DNA of 64,000 nt. Source: CAYWBW01 sp964456745 (GTDB lineage: Bacteria; Patescibacteriota; Gracilibacteria; GCA-2401425; JAJOLG01). Below, piece by piece: positions 11,126 to 20,075 of the stretch. Where the stretch lies: NCBI GenBank assembly GCA_964456745.1, contig CAYWBW010000002.1:75254-139253 (forward strand), in the 5' to 3' direction. The position numbers and the translations under genes were made by a program. The number at the start of each line of letters is the position of its first letter. Positions within the stretch are counted from its first letter, which is position 1. The notes below the pieces were generated by a model. It was not told the DNA's origin. It saw only the letters and a program-made list of their open reading frames with translations, and ran no database searches.

Positions 11126-12604
11126 ATGCATATCATTACACTGTATTTGACGATAATTATTGCTCTCCTATTCGGACAATACTTTCCACATTTATCATAT
11201 TTTCAATTATGATTATATTTTTTATTAATTTTAATCTTAACTCATCTAATAAAAATTAAACAAAATTGAATAATAACTGCTTTGCTTTTTGGACTAATAA
11301 TAAGCTCTCTAAGACTCGGATTTTTATACAAAGAAAAAAACCCTTCACATATTTCAAACTTTATAAACATGAAGGAAAAAGTTTCAATAAAAGGGAAAAT
11401 TTGTGATGAAATAGATAAAAGATCACACAAAACAAAGCTTACTATTTGCACAAAGCAAATATGTTTTAAAAAAAATAAACTCAATATTTGCAAAAATTCT
11501 AATTGAAAAATACTTGCAAATATAAGTAATTATCCTGAATTTCAGTATTGAGATGAAATAAAAATATTCTGAAAACTAATTTCTGCTCCAGAAGATGAAG
11601 ATTTTTCTTATAAAAATTATCTATCAAGATATGAAATATATTGACTGATTTCTTTTTGAAATATTAATAAAATTTGAAAATGAAAATTAAATATTAAAGA
11701 AAATATTTATTCACAAATATTTAAACTAAAAAACATATTCTTAAAACGCATTTCTTTAATATACCCCGAACCACATTGAAGCTTTTTATCATGACTTTTA
11801 GTTTGAGCTAGAAAATGACTTCCAAAAGAAGTTTCTGAAGACTTTCAAAAAAATTGACTTGCTCATTTGGTTGCAATTTCCGGATACAATATCACACTTT
11901 TAATGGTAATAATTGCTCAAATTTTTTGATTTTTATGAAAAAAAATCTCATTTTACATAAGCACAATAAGTATAATAGTTTTTACAATTTTTGTTTGAGC
12001 ATCAAGTGCCGTAGTTAGAGCTTCAATTATGTGAATTCTAAACCTCATAGCCCTTAAGCTTTGAAGATCGAGTCTAATACTCCTAAGCACCATGCTCACA
12101 GCAAGCATTATAAGTTTATACAATCCAAAAATTCTTTGGTGGGATTTATGATTTCAACTATCATTTTTAGCTCTCATATGAGTCATATGGCTCATTCCAA
12201 CATTTCCAAAATTTATAAAAAAAATACCTGATTTTTTATGACTCAAAGAAGCAATCATTTTAACTATTGCAGCAAGTATTACAACTCTTCCAATTATGGC
12301 ATACAACTTCTGAAAAATTTCAATAATTTCACCAATAGCAAATCTATTTGTAGCTCCTCTTACCCCGCTTGCAATGTTGTTTTGATTTTTTTCTATTATT
12401 TCTCCTTTTGATTTTATAAAACAAATATTCTGATTTATAACTTACTGTTTTCTAAATCTTGCCCTAAAATTTTCTCACTATTTCGCAAGTTTTAAATATG
12501 CTTCAATCGACTTACAAACTAATTGAATTCAAACAATATTATTACTTATAGTGATATTTTGATTAATGATTTGGAAGAATGGTAAAACCGCTAATAAAAA
12601 ATAA
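11126..12604 (+). CDS. comEC: DNA uptake channel protein ComEC/Rec2, without the nuclease-like domain
   Basis: The 492-residue polytopic protein has two N-terminal membrane helices, an OB-fold-like stretch at about 70-160 (VSIKGKICDEIDKRS), then the ComEC competence domain with the diagnostic HLVAISGYNITLLMV near residue 250 and about ten membrane helices. It would carry single-stranded DNA across the inner membrane. The usual C-terminal metallo-beta-lactamase domain of full-length ComEC (about 750 residues) is absent; the frame ends in a short basic tail. Most glycines are TGA, as in housekeeping neighbours. Confidence 0.87.
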
Positions 12605-12684
12605 GCCATGAAACATGATAAAACTTGTTTTTATCATAAAAATTGATATAATTAAACTAATTAAATTTTTTAACTAATTAAATT

Positions 12685-12966
12685 ATGCAAAAAGAAGTAA
12701 TACTTAAACAAATATGAAATTGACAAATTACTATACCACTGCTTTGGAGAAAGCTATTAAATCTAAACAATCATTATGTAAAAGCAATTTTTGATCATGA
12801 TAAAGTAATTATAAAACCACTAGAAGATGATAATATGCAATGGGATATCAAAAAAATAAACTTTAATGGTTTAAATAATGATACTCAAGATACAATAAAT
12901 AAATGAATTAAATCTTATAAAAAATGAGAAAAGAAAGATTTTATTTCTCATAATAATTTTTGGTAA
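12685..12966 (+). CDS. AbrB/MazE-family antitoxin
   Basis: The 93-residue protein has an N-terminal SpoVT/AbrB swapped-hairpin domain: MQKEVILKQIGNGQITIPLL, then a loop and KAIFDHDKVIIKPL. The C-terminal half is polar and charged, as expected for the toxin-binding tail of an antitoxin. Three bases separate it from the RelE-like toxin gene downstream, and the two are almost certainly co-transcribed. It probably represses its own operon by binding the upstream AT-rich region. Confidence 0.78.
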
Positions 12967-12969
12967 TCT

Positions 12970-13251
12970 ATGTTAAAAATAATATACTACAATTGAAAAC
13001 AACTTAAAGCTGATAGAAATAAACTATTAAAAGACAAAAAGTATTTTGATAAAATAAAACATTCAATAGAATCTTTTGCATCAAACCCCCAATTATCAAT
13101 ATTAAGTATAAAAAAAATAAATCCTAAAGATAAAAACTTATTCAGGATAAAAGTCTGAAATTATAGAATCATTTTTTCTATAGATTATTGAAATAATATT
13201 ATGATTGTATATAGAATTGCACCTAGAAAGGATATTTATAAAAAATTGTAA
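12970..13251 (+). CDS. RelE/ParE-family toxin
   Basis: The 93-residue protein has the RelE superfamily layout: two N-terminal helices with many lysines, then the beta-strand core LFRIKVGNYRIIFSIDYG and a C-terminal VYRIAPRKDIYKKL. RVGNYRI-like strands with conserved arginines form the active surface in RelE mRNA interferases. It directly follows the AbrB-type antitoxin, giving a mixed AbrB-RelE pair. Confidence 0.8.
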
Positions 13252-13269
13252 AAAATAACTATCTCACTT

Positions 13270-13996
13270 ATGAAGATCCAACAATCAATGAAAGATTCAT
13301 TTAAAGCAAGCCTAGTAAGTTCAACTAGTGACATGATTAGCAGTTTATGACAAAGAGAAAGATTCATTGATTCAAAACTTGAATCACTGTGTGAAAAAGC
13401 AGAAACAAATATGTTTTTTCAGCTAAGACTTATAGCTATATTAAGTTCTATAGATAATAAACAAAGCGTAGCAGATAATAGACAAAAATTAATAAATAAT
13501 AAAATTGAATACAATATTTGAGAAGTAATGCACAATATAATACATAATAAAAAAACTTAAAAATCAGTTTATTAGTAGTAATATAAATGATATTTTTGAT
13601 GAATGAAGACTTAAATCCTTGTTATTAATTTGAGAATTGTTATTAGACGAAAATAACTATGCGTTACAAGTTCCTTTTTTAATAAAAATGGCTGAGATTT
13701 TTAATATTGAAATATCAGATTTAAGCTACACCAATCTATCAAATATGATCTTCTTAGATCATTGATTTTCTAGAATAAATTTTACTTGAATAGATTTTTC
13801 AAACAGTGCATTTTATGATTCATATTTTGAAGCAACAACTTTCTTAAGAAATAAATTTACCTGATCAAGATTCAATAACATTGATTTTAGAAGTAGCTCT
13901 ATAAAAAGTATTGATCAATTGGCACGAGCGAAAACACATAATATTACCTGATTACAGACAGATAACCAACGGTGTTGATTGTGATTATGATGATAA
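13270..13996 (+). pseudogene. Frameshifted pentapeptide-repeat protein
   Basis: The first frame from ATG 13270 encodes 96 residues and stops at 13560, just after a run of seven A residues. The other frame then continues without a start codon to 13996. Removing one A from the run joins both into one ~241-residue protein. Its second half (GRLKSLLLIGELLLDE, then SYTNLSNMIFLDHGFSRINF) resembles the middle of the intact pentapeptide-repeat protein at 14103-15206 (FRIMSLIGEIILDKRVYKDK). It is probably a decayed paralog. Programmed slippage or a sequencing error in the A-run are alternatives. Confidence 0.6.
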
Positions 13997-14102
13997 TCGT
14001 GATGTGTATAAATGTTATAATTCAAAAAATAATAAAAACAAAGGTACTTTAAAAAGTATAATTTAGTATAAAAAAATAAACTATAAAAGATAAATTAAGT
14101 AT

Positions 14103-15206
14103 TTAGGTTCGAGCCATTAGTTTTTTAACTTTGCGAAGTATTCAATCATCCAAAAAAGCCTCTTCAACATTTTTAGTATTAATTAATTGTATTGGTTTAA
14201 ATACTGCTTCATGAAGACTTGCTCAGCCTAGACTTGCTCAATCAAACACTGCTAACTTAAGATTTGCTCTATAAAGATTTACTTCGTTAAGTATTGCTCA
14301 CGTAAAATGTGCTCATTTAAGATTCGTATTTTTAAATTCTGCCAATCTAAGATCTGCTCAATTAAACTTTGCTCAACTGAGATTTAATCAACTAAAATCT
14401 AATCAATTAAGATTTAATCAACTAAATTCTGCATTACTAAGATTCGCTTCTATAAAACTCTCGTCATAAAAACTTACTTCATTAAGACTTGCTCAAGTAA
14501 AATCTGAATTACTAAGATTTGCATTTCTAAAGTCTACTTTGTTACAATTTGTTCAAGAAAAAACTGCTTCCACAATATTTGTTCAGAAAAAACTTGTTGA
14601 AGAAAAAGTTGCTCAATCAAACTTCGCGCCCCTGCAATCTGCTCAATCAAACTCTGTTCATGAAAAAGTTGCTCATGAAAAAATCGCTCATAAAGACTTA
14701 GCTTGATAAAAATCTGCTCAAGTAAATATTGCTCAAGTAAAATTCGCTCAATGTATATCTACATATTCAAACTTTGTTCTTTTAAAATTTATTTTAGATA
14801 AATTAAATCAATTTAAACTTACATCAGTTAAATTTAATTCCTCGTTTCATCAAGCTATGTACTTAATCAAACTTGTCAACTTATCTTTGTAAACTCTTTT
14901 ATCCAATATAATTTCTCAAATTAATGACATTATTCTAAATTCCGACTCTAAAGATATTTCATTTATTTCAGAAGTAAAATTATTTATTCTACTTTCAATA
15001 GAAGTTATTAATTCATCTTTATCATCTTCCATATCTAAAATTGAAGATACTCACAATGCTTCCAAAATTACATCTTTTCCTTTTAATTTTCAAACTTTTT
15101 GAATATTTGATATTTTTTTTGCAATATAATCCTTATCATGTTCTAAATTTATTTTTTTTAGTTCATTTAAATAATCTTGTATCGGTGTTGCATTTTCTTG
15201 TTCCAT
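14103..15206 (-). CDS. Pentapeptide-repeat protein
   Basis: The 367-residue protein has a helical N-terminal region (~1-130) and then about 200 residues of pentapeptide repeats of the A(D/N)LxX type, visible in DNA as a recurring five-codon pattern. Such repeats form a right-handed quadrilateral beta-helix. It lacks a signal peptide and membrane seg­ments, so it is probably cytoplasmic. Known members include DNA-mimic gyrase protectors and effectors, but repeats alone do not give a function. The frameshifted gene at 13270-13996 is a likely shorter paralog facing it. Confidence 0.85.
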
Positions 15207-15228
15207 AATTTTTTAATCAATTTTAAAA

Positions 15229-15396
15229 ATGATAAATTACCGTAAACTAATTGACAACATAAGTCAAGGAATTGTTAGAGTAAAACTGAACCCCAAAATG
15301 CACAGAGGGTGATGAAAAGTATTATGAAAAATTTTACCATGAGATGATAAACTATTTTTAGACTCATTATTAGAAGCAATAAAAAAAGCTGCTTAA
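15229..15396 (+). CDS. Small basic protein of 55 residues
   Basis: The short frame encodes MINYRKLIDNISQGIVRVKL followed by NPKMHRGGGKVLGKILPGDD and a C-terminal helix ending KKAA. Three glycines (two adjacent) are TGA codons, which argues that it is translated. It starts 22 bases from the start of the divergent pentapeptide gene. No family is recognised; it could be a small DNA- or RNA-binding protein. Confidence 0.5.
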
Positions 15397-15431
15397 ATTT
15401 ATTAGACTTTGGACAATTTATACATACAAAA

Positions 15432-15665
15432 TTAGATTATCTCTGATAGCTTAACAAAAGATACTTGCTTCTCTCTTTTTTGTAATAATTTATAATCCTC
15501 ATCATTTTCATTAAGTTCTTCAATTTTATATTGATTATTATTTACATAAAATTTTCTAACAAGGTCTCTGAAAAACTCACTTCTATTTGCATATTTTTGA
15601 GTCTTAATTACCTCTTCTACAATTAGAGCTAATTCATCATTTACTGATATATTATAAGTTGTCAT
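15432..15665 (-). CDS. Ribbon-helix-helix (ParD/CopG-like) antitoxin without visible toxin
   Basis: The 77-residue protein begins MTTYNISVNDELALIVEEVI and continues with KYANRSEFFRDLVRKF. This is the beta-strand plus two-helix layout of ParD-type ribbon-helix-helix repressors, with the SEFFRDLVR turn typical of the family. The tail would bind a ParE/RelE toxin. No toxin gene is adjacent on its strand: downstream lies the small 55-residue gene on the opposite strand. It may be an orphan antitoxin acting on a toxin encoded elsewhere. Confidence 0.75.
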   Translation of the reverse strand: MTTYNISVNDELALIVEEVIKTQKYANRSEFFRDLVRKFYVNNNQYKIEELNENDEDYKLLQKREKQVSFVKLSEII

Positions 15666-15795
15666 CTTATTTATATTTAATTAATACTTTTGTAAGTATA
15701 ACATAGATTGGCAAACATTGGCAAATAAAAAAACCCATTGATTGAATTTATAAAAACCATTGTTACAATTAAAGTATTATTAATTATTTATGTTT

Positions 15796-16581
15796 ATGAC
15801 AGATATTTTGCTAACAAATGATGATGGTTATAATTCAGTAGCATTTTATCCTTTATTAAAAGAATTATCTAAATATTTTTCAGTTACATCTATTGCTCCC
15901 TCTTCTGAACAAAGTTGGATAGCTAAATCTATCTCAAGAGCTGGAAATCTTTGATTAACTCAACTTAAGTTAAATGAATTTGAAATCTATTCTTTAAATG
16001 GAACTCCTTCTGACTGTGTTCAGATTGGCTTACATAACGTATTACATGAGAAACCAAAATTAGTAGTATCAGGTATTAACACAGGACTTAATACAGGACA
16101 TGCTAGGATTTTAAGTTCTGGAACAATCGGTGCATCAATGGAAGCCTCAATTGACCAAGTACAATCAATATCTGCCTCAATGCACATTCCTGAAAATATA
16201 AAAATCTCTGATATTAATGAGATAGTATTTCAAAATGCAGCTAAAATTGTAGTTCAAATAATTATACTCCTTACTGATGAATGTTTTGGAAAAAATATTG
16301 ATTTAATATCTATAAATATACCATTTAATGCGAAGCCAGATACTGAAATTGTTGTTACCAAGCCACACAAAAATTCGTATGAAAAATTATTTCATAAATC
16401 TAATGGAAAATATAATCATAAAACTCCATCAATAGACTTTTCTTCACTTGAACATGGCACTGACATATGGGCAATAGCAAATAATAAAATATCCGTAACT
16501 CCTATAAGTTTGAACCTGTTTTCTGAAAAATGAATTAAAAAAATGAACAAAATATTAAATTCTAAAAAATGAAAACTATAA
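15796..16581 (+). CDS. surE: 5'/3'-nucleotidase SurE
   Basis: The 261-residue protein has the SurE metal-binding start TDILLTNDDGYNS, then NGTPSDCVQIGL, VVSGINTGLNTG and LSSGTIGASMEA, the conserved phosphatase core. The loop normally reading QSGxS is QSWIAKS here, with a true TGG Trp. SurE dephosphorylates nucleoside monophosphates. Its glycine codons are unlike its neighbours: 12 of 15 are GGN and only 3 are TGA. That suggests recent transfer from an organism with the standard code. ATG 15790 is an alternative start two codons upstream. Confidence 0.9.
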
Positions 16582-16684
16582 TATGAAATTGAATTGAAAG
16601 AACTATAAGCCATATGTAGGAATATTTAATATACAAATTTTCAATTGACATTGTATATACATTTGTATATACTTATAATATATT

Positions 16685-16957
16685 ATGAATTTTGAATGGG
16701 ATGAAAAAAAGAATAAGGCAAATTACATTAAACACTGATTAGATTTCAGTGATGCAAGATATATATTTCAAAATCCAGTACTAAGTAAAATTGATGATAG
16801 ATGTGAATATAATGAAACTAGACACATATGACTTTGAAATTTAGAATGAAGAATTGTAGTAATGGTTTATACGATTAGAAATAATAAATATAGAATTATA
16901 TCATTAAGAAAAGCTAATGAAAAAGAACAAGCAATTTACAGGCAACAAGCAAATTAA
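16685..16957 (+). CDS. brnT: BrnT-family ribonuclease toxin
   Basis: The 90-residue protein has the BrnT layout: MNFEWDEKKNKANYIKHGLD at the start, a mid-region ETRHIGLGNLEGRIVVMVYT and a C-terminal YRIISLRKANEKEQAIYRQQ. This matches the FEWDxxKAxxNxxKHGV and IISARxAxxxE family motifs. BrnT is a RelE-fold RNase whose activity is blocked by BrnA. The brnA gene begins inside its last codons (41-base overlap), so the two are translationally coupled. Confidence 0.9.
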
Positions 16958-17192
16958 ATCTAATTTATCCAGATTGGATAAATTATCGGATTCAGATATT
17001 GATTATTCAGATATTCCAGAAACAGATTCTTGATTTTGGGCAAATGCTAATGTTATTAAACCTGAGCCAAAAGTTCCTGTATCAATTAGACTGGATAAAG
17101 ATATAGTTGAATGGTTTAAGCAAAAATGTAATTGAAAAAATTACCAGACTTATATGAATTCTGTTCTGAGGTCTTTTATGAAAAATGGATAA
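16917..17192 (+). CDS. brnA: BrnA-family antitoxin
   Basis: The 91-residue protein starts at an ATG inside brnT. The N-terminal half is flexible and polar (toxin-binding); the C-terminal half has the BrnA ribbon-helix-helix PVSIRLDKDIVEWFKQKCNG, then YQTYMNSVLRSFM. In this family BrnA dimers neutralise BrnT and repress the operon. Confidence 0.88.
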
Positions 17193-17350
17193 GTGTAAGT
17201 TTGTTAAATCAGTAAAAATCCACATGCAAAATTGTTTTGAATATTTAGATTTGTGGTTTTTTAGGTTAAGGCAAGGGATAAGACTAAGACTTAAGGAAAT
17301 TTTCTATGATTTGCCCTTCTTCGCTCTTTTTAGCCAGTTCTAAGTTATGG

Positions 17351-17441
17351 CGTGCCATTAGTAGCTTTGCCAGCCAAACCAGAGCTACGCAGGGCATTCT
17401 ACTATTTCCGATTCGCATGCTCATCGCAAAGCGTAGAATGG
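17351..17441 (-). repeat. Dispersed ~91-bp repeat, copy 1
   Basis: Read on the minus strand, this matches 28149-28241 over its whole length, with several substitutions and a small size difference. Shared blocks are CCATTCTACGCTTTGCGATG, CTGCGTAG, GGCAAAGCT and AATGGCACG. It is more GC-rich than the surrounding DNA. The other copy directly abuts a tRNA-Leu gene. Confidence 0.7.
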
Positions 17442-17523
17442 TAGCACGCAGATTTCTACTTATTTTATTTTTACATTCTGGTTTATCCGCAGGTACAATA
17501 TAAAAACCGTAATCCCTGTTAAT

Positions 17524-17557
17524 AAACCATTTTTTAATAATTTATAAAAAACGGTTT
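17524..17557. promoter_or_regulatory. Inverted repeat upstream of antitoxin-toxin operon
   Basis: The arms AAACCATTTTTTA (17524-17536) and TAAAAAACGGTTT (17545-17557) pair over 13 bases with one mismatch around an 8-base loop. It lies about 50 bases before the antitoxin start at 17610. It could be an autoregulatory operator or a terminator of the brnTA transcript. Confidence 0.4.
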
Positions 17558-17609
17558 ACTTATTGTAGAACATTTGCTATACTATATGTATTACACTTAA
17601 CAAACAATT

Positions 17610-17870
17610 ATGACTAAAAACTACATCTCTACAAGGCAACTACTTAAAACTCAGTCATCCTGAGTAAAATGAAGTAAATACTTTATAATAATGAAGCATT
17701 CACAACCAAGTAGTATTCTTACTCCTTATCATCCAGATATTGAGAAAGCAATTGAAGATGCTTTAAAAAGAATAGAAATTGATGAATGAGCAAAGCAAGC
17801 TATAGAGGATCATAAAAAGGGTAAAACATATTCTTCAGATGAGATTAGAAATGAAATGCTATCTGAATAG
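17610..17870 (+). CDS. Putative antitoxin paired with a RelE-like toxin
   Basis: The 86-residue protein has a C-terminal acidic helix (YHPDIEKAIEDALKRIEIDE, then GAKQAIEDHKKGKTYSSDEI) like RelB-type antitoxins that wrap a RelE partner. It ends four bases before the toxin gene. The start is uncertain: ATG 17610 or ATG 17691. The N-terminal part between them includes a segment reading TCATCCTGAGTAAAATGAAG, which resembles a widespread short interspersed repeat and may have been inserted in frame. Confidence 0.62.
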
Positions 17871-17873
17871 CTA

Positions 17874-18137
17874 ATGAAACTTCAGTATAATACAAGGGCA
17901 AAAACTATTATTAAAAAACTAGATAAACAATTAGCCAATAGAATTCTTGATAAAATGGATTGGTTTTTTGAGAAAGAGAGGCCACTGTCATATGCAAGAG
18001 AACTTTCAAATTTTGTTTATGCAACTCATAGATTTAGAATTTGAGATTATAGAATTTTTTGAATTTTTATAAAAATTGATGATGAATTTATAGTTTCAGA
18101 CATTATTATTAGATGACAAGCATATAAGAACAAATAG
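17874..18137 (+). CDS. RelE/ParE-family toxin
   Basis: The 87-residue protein has two N-terminal helices (AKTIIKKLDKQLANRILDKM) followed by the RelE beta core FVYATHRFRIGDYRIFGIFI and a C-terminal IIIRGQAYKNK. The RxGDYRI motif and terminal basic segment are the hallmarks of RelE/ParE toxins. It directly follows the antitoxin gene. Confidence 0.82.
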
Positions 18138-18245
18138 TTTCAAAAAGGTGTATCTTTAGCAATAAGGGATTTTATATCTAAATGATTTTCTTGCTTTATG
18201 AATAATAAAACAGCTTTCTCGTATACTTATTAAGTTTTGTATCCT

Positions 18246-18322
18246 TGGTGTCAAGAGGGGGACTTGAACCCCCGACCTCCGGGTTATGAATCCGACGCTC
18301 TAACCAGCTGAGCTACCCTGAC
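18246..18322 (-). tRNA. tRNA-Met (anticodon CAU)
   Basis: The minus strand folds as a complete cloverleaf: acceptor GTCAGGG paired with the 3' arm, D-arm GCTCAGCTGGTTAGAGC, anticodon loop TTCATAA with CAT, T-arm GGGGGTTCAAGTCCCCC, and an encoded CCA at 18246-18248. I cannot tell from this alone whether it is an elongator or an isoleucine (lysidine) CAU tRNA; the sequence looks like an elongator tRNA-Met. Confidence 0.9.
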
Positions 18323-18436
18323 AGATATGATTTAAACATATGAAAATTTACTTAATTTTATTTTAAAGTAAAGAATATGTATGAATAATGTATTTTTAAT
18401 TAAATAAAAGTCTCTAAAAATATAATTCATCTTGTA

Positions 18437-18469
18437 ACTATATACAGTATACTATATACTGTATATAGT
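18437..18469. promoter_or_regulatory. Perfect 15-bp-arm palindrome, likely operator of the HTH-PRT gene
   Basis: The arms ACTATATACAGTATA (18437-18451) and TATACTGTATATAGT (18455-18469) are exact reverse complements around a CTA centre. The element ends 16 bases before the start of a gene whose product begins with a helix-turn-helix, so an autoregulatory operator overlapping the promoter is the simplest reading. Confidence 0.65.
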
Positions 18470-18485
18470 ATACTATTAACAATAT

Positions 18486-19457
18486 ATGAAAAACGATTCT
18501 AGAGAAAAAATATATAACTTTATTATTCAAAACAAACCTGTTCAGGCTAAAGATATTATTGAGCATTTTTGACTGTGAAAAGCCATGATTCATCGTCACT
18601 TAGCAAAATTAATTGAAGAGAATGTAATATATAAAACCTGAATACCTCCAAAGGTTTACTATTTTCAATGAGACAATAATACTATTAATTTTGAAATACC
18701 TGAAAAAGACAAACAATTACTACAGGAAAATTATATCTACCTGCAAGCAAATTGAATGTTGCATTATTGATATAATTGATTTGCATTCTGGTGTATAGAT
18801 AAAGGTTTAGATATAAATAAAGAGTATATTTGTTACAAAAAGACATTAAAAAAATATGCAAAATATAAAAAAAACTGAATTATTAATTGATTAGAAAAAC
18901 TAAAACAAAGTTTTGATGAAGTATATTTAAATTGAATCTTTTATTTAGATTTCTATAGCATAGAAAAATATTGAAAAACAAAATTGTGAAACTTTATTTT
19001 ATATTGAAAACAACAATGAGATAAGGAGTTTATTAATTATATAATCAATTTTGTAAAACCAAAAATAATCAAATTTATTAATGAAAAAAATATTGATTCA
19101 ATCTCTTTTATTCCCCCTTCGGTGGTTAGAAATATTCAATTTATGACAGAATTAGAAAAATGATTAGATATTAATCTCAAAAAACTTAAATTATTAAAAA
19201 TATTTAGAGACAAAATTATTCCTCAAAAAACTTTAAATAAATCAAAAGATAGAATTATTAATGCAAAAGATACAATATTTATAAAAAATAAAGATTTTAA
19301 ATCAAATAATTTACTGCTCATAGATGACGCTATTTGATCCTGAGCAACTCTCAACGAAACTGCCAAAAAAATCAAGAAATTAAAAATCTCCAAAAAAGTC
19401 TACTGAATTTCAATTGTCTGAAGTTTCAAATGATTTGATATAATTTCTGAAATATAA
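18486..19457 (+). CDS. HTH transcriptional regulator fused to a phosphoribosyltransferase-like domain
   Basis: Residues 1-65 form a winged helix-turn-helix of the ArsR/MarR type (AKDIIEHFGLGKAMIHRHLA, then KLIEENVIYKTGIPPKVYYF). The C-terminal part carries a type I phosphoribosyltransferase PRPP loop, LLLIDDAIGSGATLNETAKK, as in ComF/Apt-like proteins. The middle region (~80-250) is not recognised. Such proteins may sense PRPP or a nucleobase and control transcription, or act in competence. A perfect palindrome just upstream suggests autoregulation. 323 residues. Confidence 0.75.
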
Positions 19458-19472
19458 TTCAAAAATAAACTT

Positions 19473-20075
19473 TTAAATTACCATCTCATGCCCCATCTTC
19501 TTAACCTTAGTTTCAAGATATCCCTTATTCCACTTCGACAGTTTTGATTTTAAAGAAATAAATTTTTCAACTTTAATTCAATAAGTTTCTAAGTCACTTT
19601 TTTTCTGAGGATTGTTAGAAATGAGATCTATAGACTTAATTCAAATTAACTTCAAAATATCTGCAGCAATTTTATAATCCCTTGCATCTGCTCTTAATCA
19701 TAATTTTTCATTTGCCTCAACTGTATCCAATCATCAATCTTGAAGATTATAAGCTTTAATTTTTTTCACTAATCAAATCCCCCTCCCTTCTTGTCTAAGA
19801 TAAATCAAAATTCATTTTCAGCTTTTTTCTATTAACTCAAGTGATGCATCTAATTGAGCTCAACAATCACATCTTTGAGATCAAAACAAATCTCATGTAA
19901 TGCATTCTGAATGAATTCGAACAATAATAGGTCATTCATCTTTTAAAATTTTTGAAATATCTAATCACTTAGAAATGATAAGATGTTCTTTTCAATCCTC
20001 TGCTCAAGAAATTACTGAAAATTCAAATTGTCACTTTTTCATAGGAAGAGGCGCTGATGCTTCAATTTTAATCAT
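19473..20075 (-). CDS. ribA: GTP cyclohydrolase II
   Basis: The 200-residue enzyme opens GTP to the diaminopyrimidine that starts riboflavin synthesis. It has the zinc site HSECITGDLFGSQRCDC (three cysteines), the catalytic YLRQEGRGIGLVKKIKAY and the C-terminal DLISNNPQKKSDLETYGI. It is the stand-alone GCHII form, without the RibB (DHBP synthase) domain. Its ATG overlaps the stop of ribD, indicating translational coupling. Most glycines are TGA, so it is long established in this genome. Confidence 0.93.

Larger units (their letters stand above)
17193..17609 (+). other. 417-base intergenic stretch with repeat and hairpin
   Basis: No convincing gene is seen here. A frame at 17306-17503 covers the dispersed repeat and reads like non-coding repeat sequence. 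The stretch holds the minus-strand repeat copy (17351-17441), which is more GC-rich than its surroundings, and an inverted repeat just upstream of the next toxin-antitoxin operon. Confidence 0.6.

Noticed and set aside
14190..14780. Regularly spaced short repeats resembling a CRISPR array
   Set aside because: The period is 15 bases and follows five-codon pentapeptide repeats in an open frame; there are no spacers of CRISPR length and no cas genes.
16416..16613. Minus-strand ORF near surE
   Set aside because: Overlaps the complete surE frame and has no motif or context.
17306..17503. Plus-strand ORF of 65 residues
   Set aside because: It consists largely of the dispersed repeat, which occurs inverted elsewhere without an open frame; no protein feature supports it.
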